Assembly (NCBI GenBank): GCA_937876225.1
Contig: CALFIC010000065.1
Location: forward strand, 1 to 8,716
Source of the DNA: an uncultured Chloroflexota bacterium
Lineage (GTDB): Bacteria > Chloroflexota > Chloroflexia > Chloroflexales > Roseiflexaceae
DNA: 8,716 nt
Direction of reading: 5' to 3'
How positions within the stretch are numbered: the first letter of the stretch is position 1; each line of letters starts with the position of its first letter. Position numbers and translations under genes: made by a program. The notes under the pieces were generated by a model. It saw only the letters and a list, made by a program, of their open reading frames with translations, did not search any database and was not told where the DNA came from. Positions 6,685 to 8,716 of this stretch are shown here, in pieces.

Positions 6685-6759
6685 TCACCCACCGTGGATA
6701 GCTATCACGCATGACGCGACAATCTCCTCACGGTGGGTGACAATACACCCCGAGGGTGT
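6685..6759 (-). promoter_or_regulatory. Structured trpS-trpE intergenic leader
   Basis: Reading the minus strand, segment 1 (6759-6754, ACACCC) pairs with segment 2 (6750-6745, GGGTGT) around a TCG loop. Segment 3 (6740-6729, TCACCCACCGTG) pairs perfectly with segment 4 (6696-6685, CACGGTGGGTGA) across a 32-nt interior. Segment 2 can also pair with the start of segment 3 (GGGTG/CACCC), so the 1-2/3-4 fold competes with a 2-3 fold. Segment 4 ends shortly before the trpE Shine-Dalgarno. No U-tract follows either stem, so this is not an ordinary terminator. It may tune trpE translation, or act as an RNA-processing or stability site. I found no clear promoter here. Confidence 0.55.
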
Positions 6760-6761
6760 GG

Positions 6762-7778
6762 TTAGTTTTTGAAGTATAGCAAACCCATGGCTTCGTCCAT
6801 CATGCGGACGGTTTCTTGGGCAATTTTGCGGGTTTTGGCGTTACCGGCGGCCAAAATCTCGTCGACCAACTTGGGTTTGGCTTCGTAGACGGCGCGGCGT
6901 TCGCGCATCGGCTCGAGGAAGTTGTTGATGGCGATGGCCAACTTCTTTTTGACTTCGACGTCGCCCACATTACCGGTGCGATAGCGATCTTTGAGGTCAT
7001 TGACTTCGGCCACGTCGGGGTTGAACATGTCGTGATAAATAAAGACCGGATTGCCTTCGACCTTGCCGGGGATGTCGGCGCGGGTGCGATTGGGGTCGGT
7101 GTACATGCCGCGGACTTTTTGTTCGACCGTTTTGGCATCATCCGACAACAAAATCGTATTATTGAGGCTTTTGCTCATCTTGGCTTGGCCGTCGGTACCC
7201 ACCAACGTGCCCGAATCAGGCACCAGTACATCGGGTTCGGGGAAGACTTCACCGTACAAAAAGTTGAAGCGGCGCGCGATTTCGCGGGTGATTTCGACGT
7301 GTGCTTCGTTGTCTTTGCCGACCGGCACCAAATGGGCGCGGGGCATCAAAATATCGGCGGCTTGGAGCACCGGATAGCCCAACAAACCGAGGGGCAATTG
7401 GTCGTCGTCGATTTGGGCGGCGCGAGCCATGTCTTTGATGCTGGGCAAGCGGCTCAAGCGAGCGACCGAGACCAACATTTCGAAAATCAAGTTAATCTGA
7501 TAGATTTCTTTGACCGACGATTGCACATAAAAGGTGACTTTGTCGGGGTCGAGACCACAGGCCAACTGGTCGATAATCATGTCACGGATGTTTTGTTCGA
7601 TGCCCATGACTTCGGCTTTGTTGGGTTTGGTGGTCAAGGTGTGCAAATCGGCGATGATGAAATAGCATTCATAGTCGTTTTGCAGGCGTAGGCGATTGGC
7701 AATCGAGCCCACATAGTGGCCCAAGTGGTATTTGCCGGTGGGGCGATCGCCCGTGAGAATGCGTTTTTGGGGAGTCAT
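6762..7778 (-). CDS. trpS: Tryptophanyl-tRNA synthetase
   Basis: This class Ic synthetase activates tryptophan with ATP and charges tRNA-Trp. The 338-residue protein is of normal length. It opens with ILTGDRPTGKYHLGHYVGS, where HLGH (18-21) is the HIGH signature, and has the class-typical GYPVLQAADIL (134-144), VPVGKDNEAHVEITREIARRFN (151-172) and AKMSKS (199-204, the KMSKS loop). The TGDRPTGK-HLGH form differs from the GxQPSG-IGN form of E. coli TrpS and fits the branch common in Firmicutes and relatives. I placed the start at ATG 7778, preceded by GGAGG with about 6 nt spacing. An in-frame ATG at 7790 overlaps that RBS. A longer open frame to 8039 runs through the T-box leader and is not coding. 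The gene is first of the likely unit trpS-trpE-trpG. Confidence 0.97.
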   Translation of the reverse strand: MTPQKRILTGDRPTGKYHLGHYVGSIANRLRLQNDYECYFIIADLHTLTTKPNKAEVMGIEQNIRDMIIDQLACGLDPDKVTFYVQSSVKEIYQINLIFEMLVSVARLSRLPSIKDMARAAQIDDDQLPLGLLGYPVLQAADILMPRAHLVPVGKDNEAHVEITREIARRFNFLYGEVFPEPDVLVPDSGTLVGTDGQAKMSKSLNNTILLSDDAKTVEQKVRGMYTDPNRTRADIPGKVEGNPVFIYHDMFNPDVAEVNDLKDRYRTGNVGDVEVKKKLAIAINNFLEPMRERRAVYEAKPKLVDEILAAGNAKTRKIAQETVRMMDEAMGLLYFKN

Positions 7779-7806
7779 CCATTCCTCCATACTGCTTTTG
7801 GCATAC

Positions 7807-7837
7807 AAAAAACCGTCCCTTGCTGATGCAGGGACGG
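7807..7837 (-). terminator. T-box regulated intrinsic terminator
   Basis: In the minus-strand RNA, CCGTCCCT (7837-7830) pairs perfectly with AGGGACGG (7820-7813), with a short GC extension towards a TGAT-type loop, and is followed by TTTTTT (7812-7807). Its 5' arm lies entirely within the 3' strand of the antiterminator (7839-7830), so the two folds exclude each other. Charged or scarce free tRNA favours termination. Confidence 0.95.
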
Positions 7838-8101
7838 GTAAATTACCCGCGGTGCCACCCCGATTCGTCACAACGTGACGCGCTTTCAGTGCATCCCAAT
7901 GCGCAAAATTCACGCAGGTGGGGCAACACTTTTTACCATGATAACGGTGGTACGTTCCGGCGGCTTCTACTGAGGGGGATACCCTGTTCGTTCCGCAGCT
8001 CCAAGGCCCATTCGTCACCGGCAATCGCACCGACCTCACACCAATTTGTCGGTTCGCTGTTGCGTTGGCTGGGGTGACTACTCTCCCTCTTCAGCGCTGT
8101 T
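7807..8101 (-). ncRNA. T-box riboswitch leader specific for tRNA-Trp
   Basis: The leader between the promoter and trpS contains the T-box core GGGTGGCACCGCGGG (7860-7846), a close match to the family consensus. An upstream GAA-TGG context places a Trp specifier codon UGG at 8010-8008, in a long 5' stem region that begins with GAAGAGGGAGAGTAG. The bulge TGGCACC (7857-7851) has C after TGG, which would pair with a G discriminator base, as expected for bacterial tRNA-Trp. The antiterminator pairs GCGGGT (7850-7845) with ACCCGT (7839-7834) and GGGG (7861-7858) with CCCT (7833-7830). Uncharged tRNA-Trp would stabilise it and allow readthrough into trpS, and perhaps trpEG. I did not fold stem I in detail. 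Confidence 0.95.
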
Positions 8102-8107
8102 GCATAC

Positions 8108-8136
8108 ATGATAGCGGTCGAGTCGTGGTCTGTCAA
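8108..8136 (-). promoter_or_regulatory. Sigma-A-type promoter of the trpS T-box transcript
   Basis: On the minus strand a perfect TTGACA (8136-8131) is separated by exactly 17 bp from TATCAT (8113-8108), one base from the consensus -10. Transcription would start near 8101, just upstream of the T-box stem I. The strength of the core promoter fits a unit regulated mainly by attenuation rather than at initiation. Confidence 0.88.
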
Positions 8137-8141
8137 ATCTA

Positions 8142-8181
8142 CCCCACACCGCACCACAGTATCTCGGCGGGCGGTGTGGGG
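8142..8181 (-). terminator. Terminator-like hairpin after the right-hand gene
   Basis: Bases 8142-8152 (CCCCACACCGC) and 8171-8181 (GCGGTGTGGGG) are perfect 11-bp complements with an 18-nt loop, starting 19 bp after the stop of the right-hand gene. The minus-strand tract after it is TAGATTTGACA, only weakly U-rich, and it runs directly into the -35 box of the trpS promoter. It probably ends or stabilises the upstream transcript; rho-independent termination may be inefficient. Confidence 0.6.
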
Positions 8182-8199
8182 GAATGTCACGGTGAGCAA

Positions 8200-8716
8200 T
8201 TACCGCCCCAGGCGATCGGCAGCTTTTTGGGCCCATTCGGTGATTTTCGCCAAATCTACATGCTTGGCATTTGAAGAGAAAATTAATCGTTCTATGAGAT
8301 TATTTCTTCTGAAGTAAATTTCAACATCAGTACATTTCGCCTTAGATTCATCTGTTAAAGTACAACTATAACTTTCAACTACGAATGATTTTGTTTCATC
8401 AACATTGTTCAAAGGTACCAAAATCATCGAAGCTGGTACATCCTCACCGGTGTGCTCAAAGGAATTTTTGATCATACCACTAAATAGTTCATGCGCCTGT
8501 GAAGGGGTACGTGTGTGCGTAATCTGTACGTTTATGTTACCAATACCTATCGTTTTATAACTGAGCAAGCTCCCTCTGGTATATGTTACCCAATATGAAT
8601 CCAACCGATTTGTTCTCTTGAAAAGTTCTAATGCAGCCGTAGGATCAGCATAGTTTTCTGCAGTAGATTCAGGTGAGTAGGTATCTTCACCCGTCAACTC
8701 CATCCCACTCGGAAAA
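8200..8716 (-). CDS. Unrecognised protein, C-terminal part, AT-rich (partial)
   Basis: The frame is open to the right edge of the window, so the true start may lie outside; the Met at 8703 has no obvious RBS and is preceded in frame by FPSG. The visible 171 residues have no transmembrane segment and no motif I can assign. They begin GMELTGEDTYSPESTAENYADP, a style seen in secreted or lipoprotein domains, but the N-terminus that would show a signal peptide is missing. Two cysteines in the SYSCTLTDESKAKC segment could form a disulfide if exported. The protein ends with an amphipathic helix-like stretch (ITEWAQKAADRLGR). Codon use is clearly richer in A and T than in the neighbouring trp genes, suggesting different ancestry or weak expression. 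Function unknown. Confidence 0.75.
   Translation of the reverse strand, partial: FPSGMELTGEDTYSPESTAENYADPTAALELFKRTNRLDSYWVTYTRGSLLSYKTIGIGNINVQITHTRTPSQAHELFSGMIKNSFEHTGEDVPASMILVPLNNVDETKSFVVESYSCTLTDESKAKCTDVEIYFRRNNLIERLIFSSNAKHVDLAKITEWAQKAADRLGR

Noticed and set aside
6666..6728. A trp leader peptide or TRAP binding site upstream of trpE
   Set aside because: Short frames contain at most one Trp codon, and the few GAG/TAG triplets are neither numerous nor regularly spaced.
6816..7691. A 291-codon plus-strand frame opposite trpS
   Set aside because: Antisense to a certain synthetase gene; the residue pattern is a mirror of trpS codon bias.
7779..8039. An 87-residue N-terminal extension of trpS
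   Set aside because: It translates the T-box leader, including the terminator and specifier region. The family-like start and GGAGG RBS lie at 7778.
7933..8199. Small minus-strand open frame over the trpS promoter and T-box stem I
   Set aside because: It overlaps structured regulatory RNA and the promoter; no RBS or protein features.

Overview
The window comes from a moderately high-GC bacterial chromosome. My best guess is Chloroflexota (Chloroflexia-like), at low to moderate confidence. The guess rests on a T-box-controlled tryptophan region, an animal-like deoxyribose-phosphate aldolase paired with a two-domain aldehyde dehydrogenase, and hairpin-forming intergenic repeats. No ribosomal RNA or other taxonomic marker is present. 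Apart from a gene tail at the left edge, every gene lies on the minus strand, so transcription runs from high to low coordinates.

Reading with transcription, from the right edge: a partial, AT-rich, unrecognised gene (8200-8716) ends at a terminator-like hairpin. That hairpin abuts a near-consensus sigma-A-type promoter (8108-8136). The promoter drives a complete T-box leader (about 8101-7807) with a UGG specifier codon and mutually exclusive antiterminator and terminator hairpins. The leader controls trpS (tryptophanyl-tRNA synthetase), followed after 97 bp of structured leader by trpE and trpG, which overlap by an ATGA. These genes probably sense uncharged tRNA-Trp and couple tRNA charging to the first committed step of tryptophan synthesis, chorismate to anthranilate.

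Downstream of trpG lies a block of hairpin repeats (4451-4590). One stem contains the Shine-Dalgarno sequence of the next gene, a GNAT enzyme strongly resembling chromosomal aminoglycoside 2'-N-acetyltransferases, AAC(2')-I. A good intrinsic terminator (3844-3873) closes that unit.

A separate promoter region then serves deoC, which encodes a 318-residue aldolase close to human DERA. It is followed 60 bp later by a 789-residue ALDH16-type dehydrogenase with an active N-terminal domain and a truncated, catalytically dead C-terminal ALDH-like domain. Together they would split deoxyribose 5-phosphate into glyceraldehyde 3-phosphate and acetaldehyde and oxidise the acetaldehyde to acetate. The ALDH stop codon lies inside a second tandem hairpin array (198-381). 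A strong hairpin terminator (141-184) separates it from the convergent tail of a plus-strand gene ending in perfect EETTEEVA repeats.

I see no mobile element, CRISPR array, tRNA or rRNA. The most interesting signals are regulatory: the T-box trpS-trpEG unit, the four-segment leader between trpS and trpE, and the repeat hairpin that could mask the RBS of the acetyltransferase.
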